Both the position numbers and the translations under genes were made by a program. A DNA stretch of 64,000 nt from Acidithiobacillus sulfuriphilus (lineage in GTDB: Bacteria > Pseudomonadota > Gammaproteobacteria > Acidithiobacillales > Acidithiobacillaceae), in contig NZ_RIZI01000195.1 of NCBI RefSeq assembly GCF_003721225.1, positions 18,102 through 82,101 of the forward strand, read 5' to 3'. Shown in pieces: positions 36,001 to 45,513 of this stretch (its first letter is position 1; the number at the start of each line of letters is the position of its first letter). The notes below the pieces were generated by a model that made no database searches, was not told the DNA's origin, and saw only the letters and a list, made by a program, of their open reading frames with translations.

Positions 36001-36086
36001 GGGCGATCTTCTCGTTGTTCGTGGTACCGGCCATGTATATGGTCTTGGCCAAAGACTTGCGGGCGAAAACGGGGCAGCCCGTCTGA
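33009..36086 (+). CDS. RND multidrug efflux inner-membrane transporter
   Basis: A 1025-residue HAE1-type proton/drug antiporter of the MexI/MdtB kind. Twelve TM helices are expected, with helix 1 at about residues 10-28. The proton-relay acids D405-D406 lie in GLVVDDAIIVVENV, and the partner Lys924 lies in LIGLIAKQGILIV. The periplasmic porter domain starts with VREYPAITNTVVTVTTAYPG. The pump looks intact and complete with its adaptor and channel. Substrates cannot be deduced; HAE1 pumps usually export hydrophobic or amphiphilic compounds and solvents rather than metals. Confidence 0.94.
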   Translation: MKFTDIFIHRPVLATALSLVILLLGLRAYTEMTVREYPAITNTVVTVTTAYPGANPNTIQGFITTRLERVIASAPGIDYMTSNSSEGMSTITVYMKLNYSPDAAVANIQSKVQQVTNELPAGSQLPVINVTVGNTTDLMYIAFYSNQLNQQQITDYLLRVVQPKLAAVSGVGEAQILPPGSGNGNTYSMRVWLNPRKMAALGISASQVSQVLAANDFISAVGSTRGTETADSIVATTNLHDAAEFRNLVVKNVGNTIIRLKDIAQVDLGAQNYDSSAFFDGKPAAFVGIQEAPSANSLDVAAGVKKALAELGTALPPGMHMAIPYDATDYIKASIDEVLLTIGITLAVVVLVIFLFLGSFRSVLIPAVAIPLSIIGAGFIMWAMGFTINLLTLLAVVLAIGLVVDDAIIVVENVHRHIDEGKSPMQAALMTGRELGGAIVVMSTTLIAVFAPIGFMSGLTGSLFSEFAFTLVATVLVSMVVALTLSPMLSSKILTAGSEHGFAHFIDTRYEGLRRFYDRLLQGSLNFVPVTLVFSAVIFVSIYFLFTTSRQELAPQEDQGIIFNMGTGAPNVTPELLSKYGMEIVHDLSKYPEAKATFMVTGISVGSGGGTNSLIAGMRLKNWDERSVTAMQLAPQVQKQMNRITGLQVASFQPPSLPGSAGGLPVQFVLQSSGGYDKLDQVANEVIGRAQKSGLFVYVTKDLRIDNPEIVLRIHRNMAANLGLTMADIAQDLQPLLGGNYINRFDLEGRSYEVIPQVPDRFRADPGLLKTYYVATATGQMVPLSTLVSVETKVQPQFLPQFQQLNSATVQAVPAPGVTLGQALDYLKTQAREIMPNGFSIDYASQSRQYVQEKSGLLVTFALAILLIYLLLAAQFESFRDPLIVLITVPMSISGALIFISLGLATINIYTEVGLITLIGLIAKQGILIVQFANQIQQHEGLDKRAAVEKASSIRLRPILMTTGAMVLGVVPLLLAGGPGAVSRFDMGLVIFAGLGIGAIFSLFVVPAMYMVLAKDLRAKTGQPV

Positions 36087-36147
36087 CCGGGTGATGATCC
36101 TGGATTCGGCAGTTTTTAGGATCATTGATCCCCCCGGATCCTCTTTT

Positions 36148-36173
36148 CCGCCACGGTCATGCGGTCGTGGCGG
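36148..36173. terminator. Hairpin after the efflux operon
   Basis: CCGCCACG and CGTGGCGG form an 8-bp stem around a 10-base loop, 60 bp after the pump stop. No T-run follows, so it is only a possible terminator. Confidence 0.4.
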
Positions 36174-36332
36174 AGCTGCCGCCTTGACAAGGAGAAAGGC
36201 GCCCCGAAGAATAACGGTCTCAGCATCGCGCAGGGCGAAGCAAAAAAGGCACATCGTTCCTTCACAGGCTCATCATTCCATGCAAAATAAGGCCTTTCCC
36301 ATCATTCCCTCTTTTCGCCGCCAGAAGCAGCC

Positions 36333-37202
36333 ATGGTGAGTGCCAGCATCATCGATGGCAAGGCCATCGCCGCCAGGATTCACGCCGAACTGCGCCAGCG
36401 CAGCGCCTCATTTTTCCAGGCCCATGGTCGTTCTCCGGGCCTCGCGGTGGTATTGGTGGGGGATGACCCCGCCTCAACCGTGTATGTGAAAAAAAAACGG
36501 GATGCCTGCGCTGCGGTAGGCATTCGCTCTTTTTCCACCAGTCTTCCCGCAACCTGCCCCCCCCAGGAACTTCTGGAACAAATCGCCCGTCTCAATGAGG
36601 ACAACGCAGTGGACGGCATCCTCATCCAGTTACCCCTGCCACCGCAGTTCGATACCGAGCAGATCATCGAGGCCATTAGCGTGACCAAAGACGTCGATGG
36701 CTTCCACCCCTACAACATCGGCCGCCTCGCCCTGCGCGCCCCCCTGTTGCGCTCCTGCACCCCCGCGGGGATCATGACCCTCCTTGCCGAGACGGGCATC
36801 TCTCCCAAGGGAATGGAGGCGGTCATCGTCGGCGCCTCCAACATCGTCGGCCGGCCCATGGCGCTGGAACTGCTCCTGGCCGGAGCTACGGTGACGGTCT
36901 GCCACCGCTTCACCCAGGACCTGGAAGCCCACGTGCGCCGGGCGCAACTCCTCGTGGCTGCCGTGGGCAAGCCGGGGCTCATCCGCGGCGAGTGGATCCG
37001 CCCGGGGGCGGTAGTCATTGACGTGGGCATCAACCGCCTGCCCGATGGCCGCCTGAGCGGAGATGTGGACTTTGCCGGCGCCAGTGCCCGGGCCGCCTGG
37101 ATTACCCCCGTCCCGGGGGGGGTCGGGCCTTTGACCGTAGCCACCTTGCTGAGCAACACCCTGGACGCGGCGGAACGCCGGGTCGGCGCCGCCCATGTCT
37201 GA
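36333..37202 (+). CDS. folD: Methylenetetrahydrofolate dehydrogenase/cyclohydrolase
   Basis: A 289-residue bifunctional enzyme of one-carbon folate metabolism. It has the catalytic Tyr/Lys in [36 protein letters not shown], the NADP-binding [10 protein letters not shown] and the C-terminal [13 protein letters not shown]. The family usually has GRSxIVG; here it is GASNIVG. Overlaps ppk1 by 8 nt, so it is probably translated together with it. Confidence 0.95.
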   Translation: MVSASIIDGKAIAARIHAELRQRSASFFQAHGRSPGLAVVLVGDDPASTVYVKKKRDACAAVGIRSFSTSLPATCPPQELLEQIARLNEDNAVDGILIQLPLPPQFDTEQIIEAISVTKDVDGFHPYNIGRLALRAPLLRSCTPAGIMTLLAETGISPKGMEAVIVGASNIVGRPMALELLLAGATVTVCHRFTQDLEAHVRRAQLLVAAVGKPGLIRGEWIRPGAVVIDVGINRLPDGRLSGDVDFAGASARAAWITPVPGGVGPLTVATLLSNTLDAAERRVGAAHV

Positions 37203-39315
37203 CGCGGCGCCTTCCCTCGCCCCAGGCGCAGAGCCGGAGCCTCCGCTACCGTCCCTGGATCGTCCGGAACTCTATTTCAACCGTGACCTCAGCATCCTCG
37301 AATTCAACCGCCGGGTGCTGGCCCTGGCCGACGATCCCCAGGTGCCCCTGCTGGAGCGCTTGCGCTTCCTCACCATCGTCTCCACCAACCTGGACGAGTT
37401 CTTCGAAGTGCGTGCCGCCGGGCTCATGCAACGCCGCAAGTTTGGCGCTGGGCCCCTGGGGCCGGACATGCTCGGACCCAACCGCGAGATCGAGGCCATC
37501 TCCGAGGTCACCCACGGAATCATCAACGCGCAATATCGCTGCCTCAATGAACGCCTGCTGCCAGCGCTGTCCGGCGAGGGTATTCGTCTGCTCCGCCGGC
37601 AGGTTTGGGCACCGGCCCAACGCCGCTGGAGCGAAGCGTACTTCCAGAAGGAAGTCCTGCCGCTCCTCACCCCCCTCAGCCTGGATCCCGCCCATCCCTT
37701 TCCCAAGGTGCAAAACAAGGGCCTGAACTTCGCCATCGTCCTGGAAGGACAGGACGCCTATGGACGCAAGAGCCCCATCGCCGTGGTGCAGGCGCCGCGC
37801 ATCCTGCCGCGCATCATCCAGGTCCCCACGGAGATTGCCGGCCCCAGCGACTTCGTCTTTCTCTCGTCGCTGATTCACGAGCATGTGCAGGCACTCTTCC
37901 CGGGGCTGACCATCAAGGGCTTTTTCCAGTTTCGCGTCACCCGCAACAGCGAACTCTTCGTGGATGAGGAAGAGGTGGACAACCTCCTGGACGCCCTGGC
38001 GGATGAACTCCCCCTGCGCCCCTTCGGCGAGGCGGTCCGTCTGGAAGTCGCGAGCAACTGCCCCGGCGAAGTGGTGGACTATCTCCTGCGCCATTTCGAG
38101 CTGGGCAGCGGCGACCTCTATGCCCTGCCCGGACCGGTCAACCTCTCGCGCCTGGCGGCCATCATCGACATGGTACGGCGGCCGGATCTGCTTTATCCCC
38201 CTTTCGTACCCAGCCAGCCCCCGGAGTGCGCGCGGCCCGAGGCCATTTTCAGTCAACTGCGGCGCGCGCCCATTCTGCTCCATCATCCCTACCAAAGCTT
38301 CACCCCGGTGCTGGATTTCATCCGCCAGGCGGCCCGCGATCCCAAGGTCCTGGGCATCAAGCAAACCCTGTACCGAAGCACCCCCGACTCGCCCATCGTC
38401 GATGCCCTGACGGAGGCCGCCATCAGCGGCAAACAGGTAACGGCGGTGGTGGAACTCAAGGCGCGTTTCGACGAGGCCAACAATATCCAACTGGCCGAAC
38501 GCCTGGAAGAAGTGGGCGTGCAGGTAGTCTATGGGGTGGTCAATCACAAGGTCCACGCCAAGATGGCCCTGGTCCTGCGCCGGGAAGACGAGGGCATCCG
38601 CATGTACGGGCATCTGGGGACCGGCAACTATCATCCCCGCAACGCCCGGATTTATACGGACCTGAGCCTGCTCACCGCCGATCCGGAGATCACGGCGGAC
38701 ATGAACGACCTCTTCATGCACATTACCGGCATGGGCAAGGCGCCCAAACTGCGGCGCCTGCTGCAAAGCCCCTTCACCCTCTACGACGCGGTGCTGGCGG
38801 GTATCGAAAAGGAAATCCGGCGCGGCAAGAGGGGACGCATCATCGCCCGGATCAACGCCCTGGTGGACCCCGGCATCATCCGTGCCCTCTATCGCGCTTC
38901 TCAGGCAGGGGTGGAGATTGACCTCATCGTGCGCGGGGCCTGCGCCCTGCGGCCGGGCATCCCCGAAGTCTCCGAGCACATCCGCGTGCGTTCCATTGTC
39001 GGACGGTTTCTGGAGCACAGCCGCGTCTACTATTTCGGCAACGGCGGCAAGCCCCAGGTCTGGGCAGCCAGCGCCGACTGGATGGGCCGCAACCTCTTCC
39101 GGCGCCTGGAAGTGGCCTTTCCCATCGACGGCCCGGCCTTGCAGGCCCGGGTGGTGCAGGAGGCCCTGACCTTTTACCTGGAGGACGAGTGCAATGCCTG
39201 GACCATGCAGGCGGATGGGCAATACCGCAGCCTGCGCCCGACCCCCGAAACCCCCTGCCGCTCGGCCCAGGATCGCCTGCTGGAGCGCTATGCCCGCAAT
39301 ACGAGCCATGACTGA
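37195..39315 (+). CDS. ppk1: Polyphosphate kinase 1
   Basis: A 706-residue enzyme that makes polyphosphate from ATP. The autophosphorylated His454 lies in [15 protein letters not shown] and the second conserved His608 in [31 protein letters not shown] is the family phosphate-binding loop. The N-terminal domain starts with [16 protein letters not shown]. It overlaps folD and is followed 6 nt later by a ParA gene, then by a CYTH-CHAD gene. Confidence 0.96.
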   Translation: MSDAAPSLAPGAEPEPPLPSLDRPELYFNRDLSILEFNRRVLALADDPQVPLLERLRFLTIVSTNLDEFFEVRAAGLMQRRKFGAGPLGPDMLGPNREIEAISEVTHGIINAQYRCLNERLLPALSGEGIRLLRRQVWAPAQRRWSEAYFQKEVLPLLTPLSLDPAHPFPKVQNKGLNFAIVLEGQDAYGRKSPIAVVQAPRILPRIIQVPTEIAGPSDFVFLSSLIHEHVQALFPGLTIKGFFQFRVTRNSELFVDEEEVDNLLDALADELPLRPFGEAVRLEVASNCPGEVVDYLLRHFELGSGDLYALPGPVNLSRLAAIIDMVRRPDLLYPPFVPSQPPECARPEAIFSQLRRAPILLHHPYQSFTPVLDFIRQAARDPKVLGIKQTLYRSTPDSPIVDALTEAAISGKQVTAVVELKARFDEANNIQLAERLEEVGVQVVYGVVNHKVHAKMALVLRREDEGIRMYGHLGTGNYHPRNARIYTDLSLLTADPEITADMNDLFMHITGMGKAPKLRRLLQSPFTLYDAVLAGIEKEIRRGKRGRIIARINALVDPGIIRALYRASQAGVEIDLIVRGACALRPGIPEVSEHIRVRSIVGRFLEHSRVYYFGNGGKPQVWAASADWMGRNLFRRLEVAFPIDGPALQARVVQEALTFYLEDECNAWTMQADGQYRSLRPTPETPCRSAQDRLLERYARNTSHD

Positions 39316-39321
39316 GCTGCC

Positions 39322-39960
39322 ATGACCCGCGTCCTGATCCTCAACAGCAAGGGCGGCTCCGGCAAGACCACCATCGCCACCAATCTCGCCAGCCTCCTGG
39401 CCCTGCGCGGCTCGGTGCTGCTGGCGGACCTCGATCCCCAGGGGTCTGCCACTGCCTGGGGACAACGGCGCCCGCCCAGTCTGCCCGCCATCACCGTTCT
39501 GGCCGATCCCGATCGGGACTTTGTCCACTATCCCCCGGCAGCTTTCACCCTTTTTGACGCTCCCCCGGGGATGAAACGCAGCCGTCTGGAGGCCATGGCC
39601 GCCGAGGCGGAATGCGTGCTGGTGCCCATTACCCCATCGGCCTTCGACATGGACGCCAGCAGTGACTTTTTAGGGCGTCTGCAGGAAATCAAACGCGTCC
39701 GCAAGGGACGGGTTGCCGTGGGCCTCATTGCCAATCGGGTCAACCTCCATACCCGTGCCGAACAGGCCCTCAAAGACTATCTTAGCGAGCGCGACTGGGC
39801 TCCCATTGCCACCTTGCGCGATAGTCAGATCTATGTACGCGCCGCGCAACTGGGGGTGGGGATCGCCGATCTGCGCGCCTTTGAAAGCCGCGCCGAGCTT
39901 CCCCAGTGGGCGCAGATCCTGGATTTTGTCATGAGGAAACCCCATGGAGCAGGAACTTAA
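39322..39960 (+). CDS. Orphan ParA-family ATPase
   Basis: A 212-residue ParA/Soj/McdA-like ATPase. The deviant Walker A is KGGSGKTT (residues about 10-17), Walker A' is ADLDPQGSATAW, and Walker B is FTLFDAPPG. No ParB gene or parS-like repeats are adjacent, so a cargo-positioning rather than plasmid-partition role is likely. It sits between ppk1 and a polyphosphate-linked CHAD protein, which it overlaps by 17 nt. Positioning of polyphosphate granules is therefore a testable inference. Confidence 0.85.
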   Translation: MTRVLILNSKGGSGKTTIATNLASLLALRGSVLLADLDPQGSATAWGQRRPPSLPAITVLADPDRDFVHYPPAAFTLFDAPPGMKRSRLEAMAAEAECVLVPITPSAFDMDASSDFLGRLQEIKRVRKGRVAVGLIANRVNLHTRAEQALKDYLSERDWAPIATLRDSQIYVRAAQLGVGIADLRAFESRAELPQWAQILDFVMRKPHGAGT

Positions 39961-41413
39961 ACTTCGTCTTCTGGACCCAACGGCCTGGGAGCAGATGCTG
40001 GCTCATCCCCTGCTGGCCCTGCAGGATACGCCGGCCATCTCCATGCATGCCATTTATTACGATACCCCCGATGCCACCCTGCAGCGTGCCGGCCTGGCCT
40101 ATCGGGTCCGGCGGGAGGGAGAGCGCTGGGTGGCGACCCTCAAGGGGGAGGGGAGCGCGGCGGGCGGTTTGCACCAGCGCCCGGAATGGAATGTCGCGGT
40201 CGACGATGCTCGCCCCTGCCTCACGGTCTTTACGGAAAGCCCGGTGCAAGCGGTCCTCGAAGCTCTTCGGGACCGGCCTTTGCTGGCGATCCTGGAAACG
40301 GAATTTCAACGCATTGAAAAATCCGTCTCTTGGGAAGACGGTAGTCGCATCCTGCTTGCCGCCGATCGCGGAGAGATCCGCGCCAACGCGGCCAGGGAAC
40401 CCATCCTGGAACTGGAGCTGGAACTGGTCGAGGGAGACCCCGCCGCGGTCCTGACCTTGGGGGCCGCCCTGTGCCGGGATCTCCCTCTCCTGCCCGATGC
40501 CCAGAGCAAGATGCTGCGCGGACTGCTGCTGGCCGGGCTCCTCCCCGAGAAGGCCGCGCCGCGGCCCAAGGCGGTCCGCTTGCGACGCCATGACGATGCC
40601 GGAGAAGCCCTGGCGGCGCTGATGCTGGCCCACTGCCATCAGGCCCTGGCGGAGCTGGGCGCCTGCCTCGCCGCACCCGTGGCGGCGGAGCCCTTCCATC
40701 AGTTGCGCAAAACCATCCGCAGCCTGCGCAGTCTCCTGCGTTTTAGCCGCCCCCTGGACCCCGAAAAACGTCTAGCCACCCTGCGCCGCGAACTGGCTAA
40801 CTGGTTCCATGGGCAAAACACGCGCCGTGACTACGATGCTTTGGGTCTTTACTGGGCCCAGTTGCGTGACGAGATGGACATAACGCCGGAGCCCCTGGCC
40901 GGTTTTTTGCGGGACCAGGCGAAGGCAGCACAGGATGAGGTGGAACTGCGCGCCGTGGTTGCCCTCCTGCTCTCCCTCTGGGCTCTGCTGCTGCGCCATG
41001 GCCTCGCCAGCAGCCAGCCGCTACAGGACTTCTGCGAAGGTCGATTTCGCCAGTGGGATCAGCGGGTGCGTAGAGCCCACCAGGCGGGCGAAGACGTGGC
41101 GAGCTTGCATGCCCTGCGCATCCAGATCAAAAATCTCCGCTATGCGGCTTTAGCCATGAGCCCCTTGTGGCCCGGCCAGGACAGCAAGCCGCTGCTCAAG
41201 GTCCTGACGAGCTTGCAGGAATCTCTGGGGGGGATCCGCGACGCGCAGATGGCCCTGGAACGATGTTCGCCGCTGGCTCATGGCCGCAAGGCGCTGCTCG
41301 CTTACGAAGCCGGCCTCCTGCTGGGTTACCTCCAGGCCCGGCGCAGCAAGCATTTGAAAAAATGCCGCAAATATTGGGAGCGCTGGCGCACGACGGCACG
41401 CCCCTGGGATTGA
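39944..41413 (+). CDS. CYTH and CHAD domain protein
   Basis: A 489-residue protein. The N-terminal CYTH (triphosphate tunnel) domain, residues 1-205, opens with the signature E2-x-E4-x-K6. It has basic and acidic strand residues, such as AYRVRREGERWVATLKGEG, that would line the tunnel. The C-terminal CHAD domain (about 220-485) is helical and rich in conserved His/Arg/Lys (FHQLRKTIRSLRSLLRF, HALRIQIKNLRYA). CYTH domains hydrolyse inorganic triphosphate, and CHAD domains bind polyphosphate granules. Encoded just after ppk1 and parA with overlap, so it probably belongs to a polyphosphate module. Confidence 0.9.
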   Translation: MEQELKLRLLDPTAWEQMLAHPLLALQDTPAISMHAIYYDTPDATLQRAGLAYRVRREGERWVATLKGEGSAAGGLHQRPEWNVAVDDARPCLTVFTESPVQAVLEALRDRPLLAILETEFQRIEKSVSWEDGSRILLAADRGEIRANAAREPILELELELVEGDPAAVLTLGAALCRDLPLLPDAQSKMLRGLLLAGLLPEKAAPRPKAVRLRRHDDAGEALAALMLAHCHQALAELGACLAAPVAAEPFHQLRKTIRSLRSLLRFSRPLDPEKRLATLRRELANWFHGQNTRRDYDALGLYWAQLRDEMDITPEPLAGFLRDQAKAAQDEVELRAVVALLLSLWALLLRHGLASSQPLQDFCEGRFRQWDQRVRRAHQAGEDVASLHALRIQIKNLRYAALAMSPLWPGQDSKPLLKVLTSLQESLGGIRDAQMALERCSPLAHGRKALLAYEAGLLLGYLQARRSKHLKKCRKYWERWRTTARPWD

Positions 41414-41523
41414 AGCAAGCTGCATGGTCCAGTGACGCATCGGTCGCCTGCGACTGGCACCCCTCCCCACCCGCAGAGATCAAGACGGGGAATCGGGCCG
41501 ATCAGCCCAATCCCTTCGCGGCA

Positions 41524-41865
41524 TCACTCCAGGTTTTCGCGCTTGCGCTCGGTCATGTGCGCCAGGAGGGCGATTTCGTGGGCGATGCAATAGTCCCGGG
41601 GATCCACTTCCCACTCCACCATTTGCCGGTGATCCAGGCCGCTCGTATCGCAGGGGACCTCCAGCTCTTTGCAGGTCTTGGTCTCGGTGAGAAAGCCGGC
41701 CAGTTCGGCGATCTGGTTGTTCTCCAAGGCTGCTACGGCCTCGTCCAGGGTAAGGTTGTCCTTTTCTGTCAACTGTTCGGCAACGGCAATGGTAGCGGCA
41801 TCAAGGGGGCTTTCGTCGGCCATGGCCAAGGCCCGCTGAACGGCGAGATTGCGATCTATGCTCAT
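41524..41865 (-). CDS. Hypothetical protein
   Basis: A 113-residue cytoplasmic acidic protein starting MSIDRNLAVQRAL; the open frame reaches 41904 but lacks a reason for the earlier start. Mostly helical, with a middle stretch LTETKTCKELEVPCDTSG and two Cys. I do not recognise the family. It follows the pepN start region on the opposite side, converging on the CYTH-CHAD gene, and stands 42 nt after the pepN stop, so it may be the last gene of the dsbG-pepN unit. Confidence 0.6.
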   Translation of the reverse strand: MSIDRNLAVQRALAMADESPLDAATIAVAEQLTEKDNLTLDEAVAALENNQIAELAGFLTETKTCKELEVPCDTSGLDHRQMVEWEVDPRDYCIAHEIALLAHMTERKRENLE

Positions 41866-41906
41866 GTTTTCTCTCCTACCACAGTGATGTAATAATGTTT
41901 TCAAGA

Positions 41907-44546
41907 TTAGGCCAGCTTGAGGGATTTCTCCAGTACCTCGCCGAGATCCCTGGACAAATTGGCCTTGCCCGCAAGATCCTCCAGGGCCTGACGCATGAGG
42001 CCCTGCCGTTGGGCGTCGTAGCGCTGCCAGCGGCTCAGCGGGGTGGCCAGGCGCGCGGCGATTTGCGGATTGAGCTCGTCAAGATGGCGGATCTGCGCAG
42101 CCAGAAAAGCATATCCCGAGCCGTCAGCGGCATGGAAGACCGTAGCGTTGGCGCCCAAACTGCCCAACAGGGCACGCACCCGGTTCGGCGTGCGCCAGTC
42201 AAAGGCCGGATGCTGCAACAGCGCCTGGGCCTTGGCCAGGGTATCGGGGCGTGGCGCACTCGCCTGAATGGCAAACCATTTATCGATGACCAGGGGGTGC
42301 TGCTGCCAACGCTGGTAAAAGTCGGCCAGAATGTCGCTGACGTCGGCATCGGGCTGATGCACCAAAAGGCTAAAGGCCGCCAGATGGTCCGTCATGTTGT
42401 CGGCCTGCCGGTATTGTTGCCGCGTCCTGTCCAGGTACGAGGCATCGCTGGCCAGCAGATAGGCCAGGGCCAGATTACGCAAGCGCCGGCGCCCGCTGCT
42501 GACGCCATCCCGACTATAGGGAAAGGCGAGACTTTCGTAATCAGCCGCCCATTGTTCGCCAAAGGCCGACCCCATGGCCCGCCGCAGGGCCTCCCGGGCG
42601 CAGTGGATGCCCTCCACATCGATGACGGCCATCTGTTCGCCCACGTAATCTTCACTGGGCAGGGTGAGCAGTTCGGCGCGATAGGCCGGATCCATCTGCG
42701 CGTCGCTCAACACCGCCGCCAGTGCCCCGTGAAGGAGTTCCGGCAAAACTCCTGCCCCATGGGATTGATCAATGGCCGCCAACAAGGCCTGGAGCGCCAA
42801 CCCTTGCATGGCCTCCCAGCGATTGAAGGGATCGTCGTCATGGCTGGCGAGGAAGGCCCGCTGCGCGTCGCCAAACCCCATCTCCAAACGCACCGGCGCG
42901 GAAAAGCCCCGGAGCAGGGAGGGTATAGGGGGCTCGCTCACCTCCGTAAATATCCAGGTCTGCTCTGCCGTATCCAGCATGAGAATGCGTTCCCGATCCC
43001 CTGCCCCATCTTCTTCCTGCCCGCGCAGGGGCATGGCCTGTCCCGCCGGGCTGAACAGGGCCATCCGCACCGGGATGGGCAGGGGCCGCTTTTCGGGCTG
43101 CCCTGGGGTGGGGGCTGCCTCCTGACGCAGGGTCAGGGAATAGCGCCTCTGCGCGGGATCATACCGCCCCGCGGCATGCACTACCGGCGTACCGGCCTGG
43201 CTGTACCAGAGGCGGAAGGCGGCGAGGTCCCTACCCGTGGCCCCTTCCATGGCGGCCAGGAAGTCTTCAATGGTAACGGCCTGCCCGTCATGACGGGCGA
43301 AATAGAGGTCCATCCCCTGGCGGAAAGCCGCGGCGCCCAAAACCGTGTGGATCATGCGCACCACTTCGGCACCCTTTTCGTAGACCGTCGCCGTGTAGAA
43401 GTTGTTGATCTCGATGTAGGCATCGGGACGGACCGGGTGGGCCAGGGGGCCGGCGTCCTCGGGGAACTGGGCGGCCCGCAGGCGACGCACATCGCCGATG
43501 CGCTGCACGCCGCGGGAGTTTTCGTCGGCGCTGAATTCCTGATCCCGGAATACCGTGAGACCTTCCTTGAGGCTCAACTGGAACCAGTCGCGCAGGGTCA
43601 CGCGATTGCCCGTCCAATTGTGGAAATATTCGTGGGCAATGACGGATTCAATCCCTTGGTAATCGGTGTCGGTGGCGGTTTCGGGGCGGGCCAGGACGTA
43701 TTTGGAATTGAAAATATTGAGGCCCTTGTTTTCCATGGCCCCCATATTGAAGGTATCGGTGGCGACGATCATGTAGCGGTCGAGGTCGTATTCGCGGCCG
43801 TAGACCCGCTCATCCCAGGCCATGGCGCGCTGGAGGGCATCCATGGCCTGCGCACAGGCGTCCAGATGGTGCGCCTCGACATAGATCTCCAGGGCGACCT
43901 CCCGCCCGGAAGCGGTGCGGAAATGATCGCGCACGCAGCCCAGATCCCCGGCCACCAGGGCAAAGAGATAACAGGGTTTGGGAAAAGGATCCTCCCAGCG
44001 TACCCAGTGCCTGCCATGGGCCTCCTGCCCGGCGGCGATGCGATTGCCGTTGGCGAGGAGGACCGGATGAGGGCCCTGCTCGGCATGGAGGGTAACGCCA
44101 AAACGGGCCAGCACGTCCGGCCGATCCAGATAATAGGTGATGCGGCGAAAGCCTTCGGCCTCACACTGGGTAATGAAATGGCCGTTGGCGAAATACAGTC
44201 CGGACAAGGCGGTATTGGCTATGGGCCGGATCTGCACCAGGGTTTCGAGGACAAAGTCCCGGGGCGGATGCAGCAGCAGCAAAGCGCCTTCTTCCAGGCG
44301 ATACTGGTCCTTTGGCAGGGTCTGCCCATCCTGCCGGATCTCCAGCAGTGCCAGCCCTTCCCCGCAGAGGCGCAAGGGCTGATCATCGGCCTCGGATTGA
44401 CGGCGCAGATGGAGGCGGGCGCGTACCTGGGTAAGCTCCGGGTCGAGCTGGATGTCCAGGTCGACCGCATCGACGACGAAGCGGGGCGGGCGATAATCCT
44501 CGCGGTGGATGACCAACGGCGCGGGGCTACGCGCGGGCGCGATCAT
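41907..44546 (-). CDS. pepN: Aminopeptidase N (M1 family)
   Basis: An 879-residue zinc aminopeptidase. It has the GAMEN exopeptidase motif in NMGAMENKGLN (about residue 268). The zinc motif HEYFHNW begins near residue 305, with the third ligand Glu in SLKEGLTVFRDQ. C-terminal DUF3458-type Ig-like and helical domains bring it to the usual gammaproteobacterial length. It overlaps the upstream DsbG-like gene by ATGA. Confidence 0.95.
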   Translation of the reverse strand: MIAPARSPAPLVIHREDYRPPRFVVDAVDLDIQLDPELTQVRARLHLRRQSEADDQPLRLCGEGLALLEIRQDGQTLPKDQYRLEEGALLLLHPPRDFVLETLVQIRPIANTALSGLYFANGHFITQCEAEGFRRITYYLDRPDVLARFGVTLHAEQGPHPVLLANGNRIAAGQEAHGRHWVRWEDPFPKPCYLFALVAGDLGCVRDHFRTASGREVALEIYVEAHHLDACAQAMDALQRAMAWDERVYGREYDLDRYMIVATDTFNMGAMENKGLNIFNSKYVLARPETATDTDYQGIESVIAHEYFHNWTGNRVTLRDWFQLSLKEGLTVFRDQEFSADENSRGVQRIGDVRRLRAAQFPEDAGPLAHPVRPDAYIEINNFYTATVYEKGAEVVRMIHTVLGAAAFRQGMDLYFARHDGQAVTIEDFLAAMEGATGRDLAAFRLWYSQAGTPVVHAAGRYDPAQRRYSLTLRQEAAPTPGQPEKRPLPIPVRMALFSPAGQAMPLRGQEEDGAGDRERILMLDTAEQTWIFTEVSEPPIPSLLRGFSAPVRLEMGFGDAQRAFLASHDDDPFNRWEAMQGLALQALLAAIDQSHGAGVLPELLHGALAAVLSDAQMDPAYRAELLTLPSEDYVGEQMAVIDVEGIHCAREALRRAMGSAFGEQWAADYESLAFPYSRDGVSSGRRRLRNLALAYLLASDASYLDRTRQQYRQADNMTDHLAAFSLLVHQPDADVSDILADFYQRWQQHPLVIDKWFAIQASAPRPDTLAKAQALLQHPAFDWRTPNRVRALLGSLGANATVFHAADGSGYAFLAAQIRHLDELNPQIAARLATPLSRWQRYDAQRQGLMRQALEDLAGKANLSRDLGEVLEKSLKLA

Positions 44547-45397
44547 TCCTTGCAGGCCCCGCCTTGCAGATTGCCCAGTTGCCCCAGGAGTCCCGTCAAA
44601 CCCTCTTGGGGCAGGCCATGGATGACTTTCAGGCCGGTTTTTTTGTTGCAGTAAATCAGGGTGGGGGTAGCCAGCTCGCCGCTCTTGGCCAGTAGCCGGG
44701 TGTTGTTTTCCACAGCCGCACGCAGCGCCGGCGGGGGATTGTCCATGGGCTTGATGCCGCCCTCTTCCGTGGCGGCGTCAAAGCCTTTCTCGTTTTCGGC
44801 CATGGCGGCCTGGGGGTCTTTTGCGCCGAGAATGGCTGCGGCCCTGGGCGCACTATCGGGCTTGAGGAAACCCACAATCACAAAGCGCACGCGCAATTTG
44901 CCGGCGTTGATCAAGGGTTGGGCTTGTTCATAAAATTTATGGCAAAAAATGCAGTTGGGATCCACAAAGGCGGTAATCTCGGGCCCAGTCTTGCCCAGGA
45001 CGAAACCACCGGCCTCTTTGCTCGCCAATTGGGCGAAATCCGCGGGGGCCATGACCTTCGGCAAGAGATCGAGCTTTTCCATGGCCAGCCGCGTTTCATC
45101 CTGCCCTTGGGCATTCAGGAGGGGGCCGACGGCAAGATACTTCCCGCCCGGGGTGATCCAGGCCACCAGGGGGTGTTGATTGGCCTCAATGACCACCCCG
45201 GTCAGCCCTCCGGGGCCGGGGAATACCTTTTTCGCCTGTGCCTGACCGTGGGTGACCGCGTCGATGAGGCGCTCGGCGGCATCCAGTTTCACGCCGGCCT
45301 GGGCATTACCAATGGGCAGGAAGCGGTCGGCAACGACGCCGCCGAGACTGCCTACCACGAAAAGGGCGATGGCCATAGCGATGGATTTTTTGTGCAT
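44543..45397 (-). CDS. DsbG/DsbC-like periplasmic thiol:disulfide isomerase
   Basis: A 284-residue exported protein. The N-terminal anchor is SIAMAIALFVVGSLGGVVA; residues about 40-120 form a DsbG-like dimerisation region. A thioredoxin domain follows with active site DPNCIFCHKF, and a cis-Pro loop appears in GELATPTLIY. It would isomerise or protect periplasmic thiols. The start MHKKSIAM was chosen; earlier codons give no signal peptide. Overlaps pepN by 4 nt. Confidence 0.85.
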   Translation of the reverse strand: MHKKSIAMAIALFVVGSLGGVVADRFLPIGNAQAGVKLDAAERLIDAVTHGQAQAKKVFPGPGGLTGVVIEANQHPLVAWITPGGKYLAVGPLLNAQGQDETRLAMEKLDLLPKVMAPADFAQLASKEAGGFVLGKTGPEITAFVDPNCIFCHKFYEQAQPLINAGKLRVRFVIVGFLKPDSAPRAAAILGAKDPQAAMAENEKGFDAATEEGGIKPMDNPPPALRAAVENNTRLLAKSGELATPTLIYCNKKTGLKVIHGLPQEGLTGLLGQLGNLQGGACKE

Positions 45398-45513
45398 AAC
45401 CTTTTCCTTGTGAGCGTTTGCAGGTGCCGGAGCGGATTTGCTTGATTCTAAACCGTGCACAGGGCGAAAGGCCAGCACAGGCCCAAATGCGCAGGCCCAA
45501 ATGCCTCTTTCAC

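Noticed and set aside
41895-44654. A 919-codon plus-strand frame opposite pepN
   Set aside because: Antisense shadow produced by high GC; pepN carries GAMEN and HExxH motifs on the minus strand.
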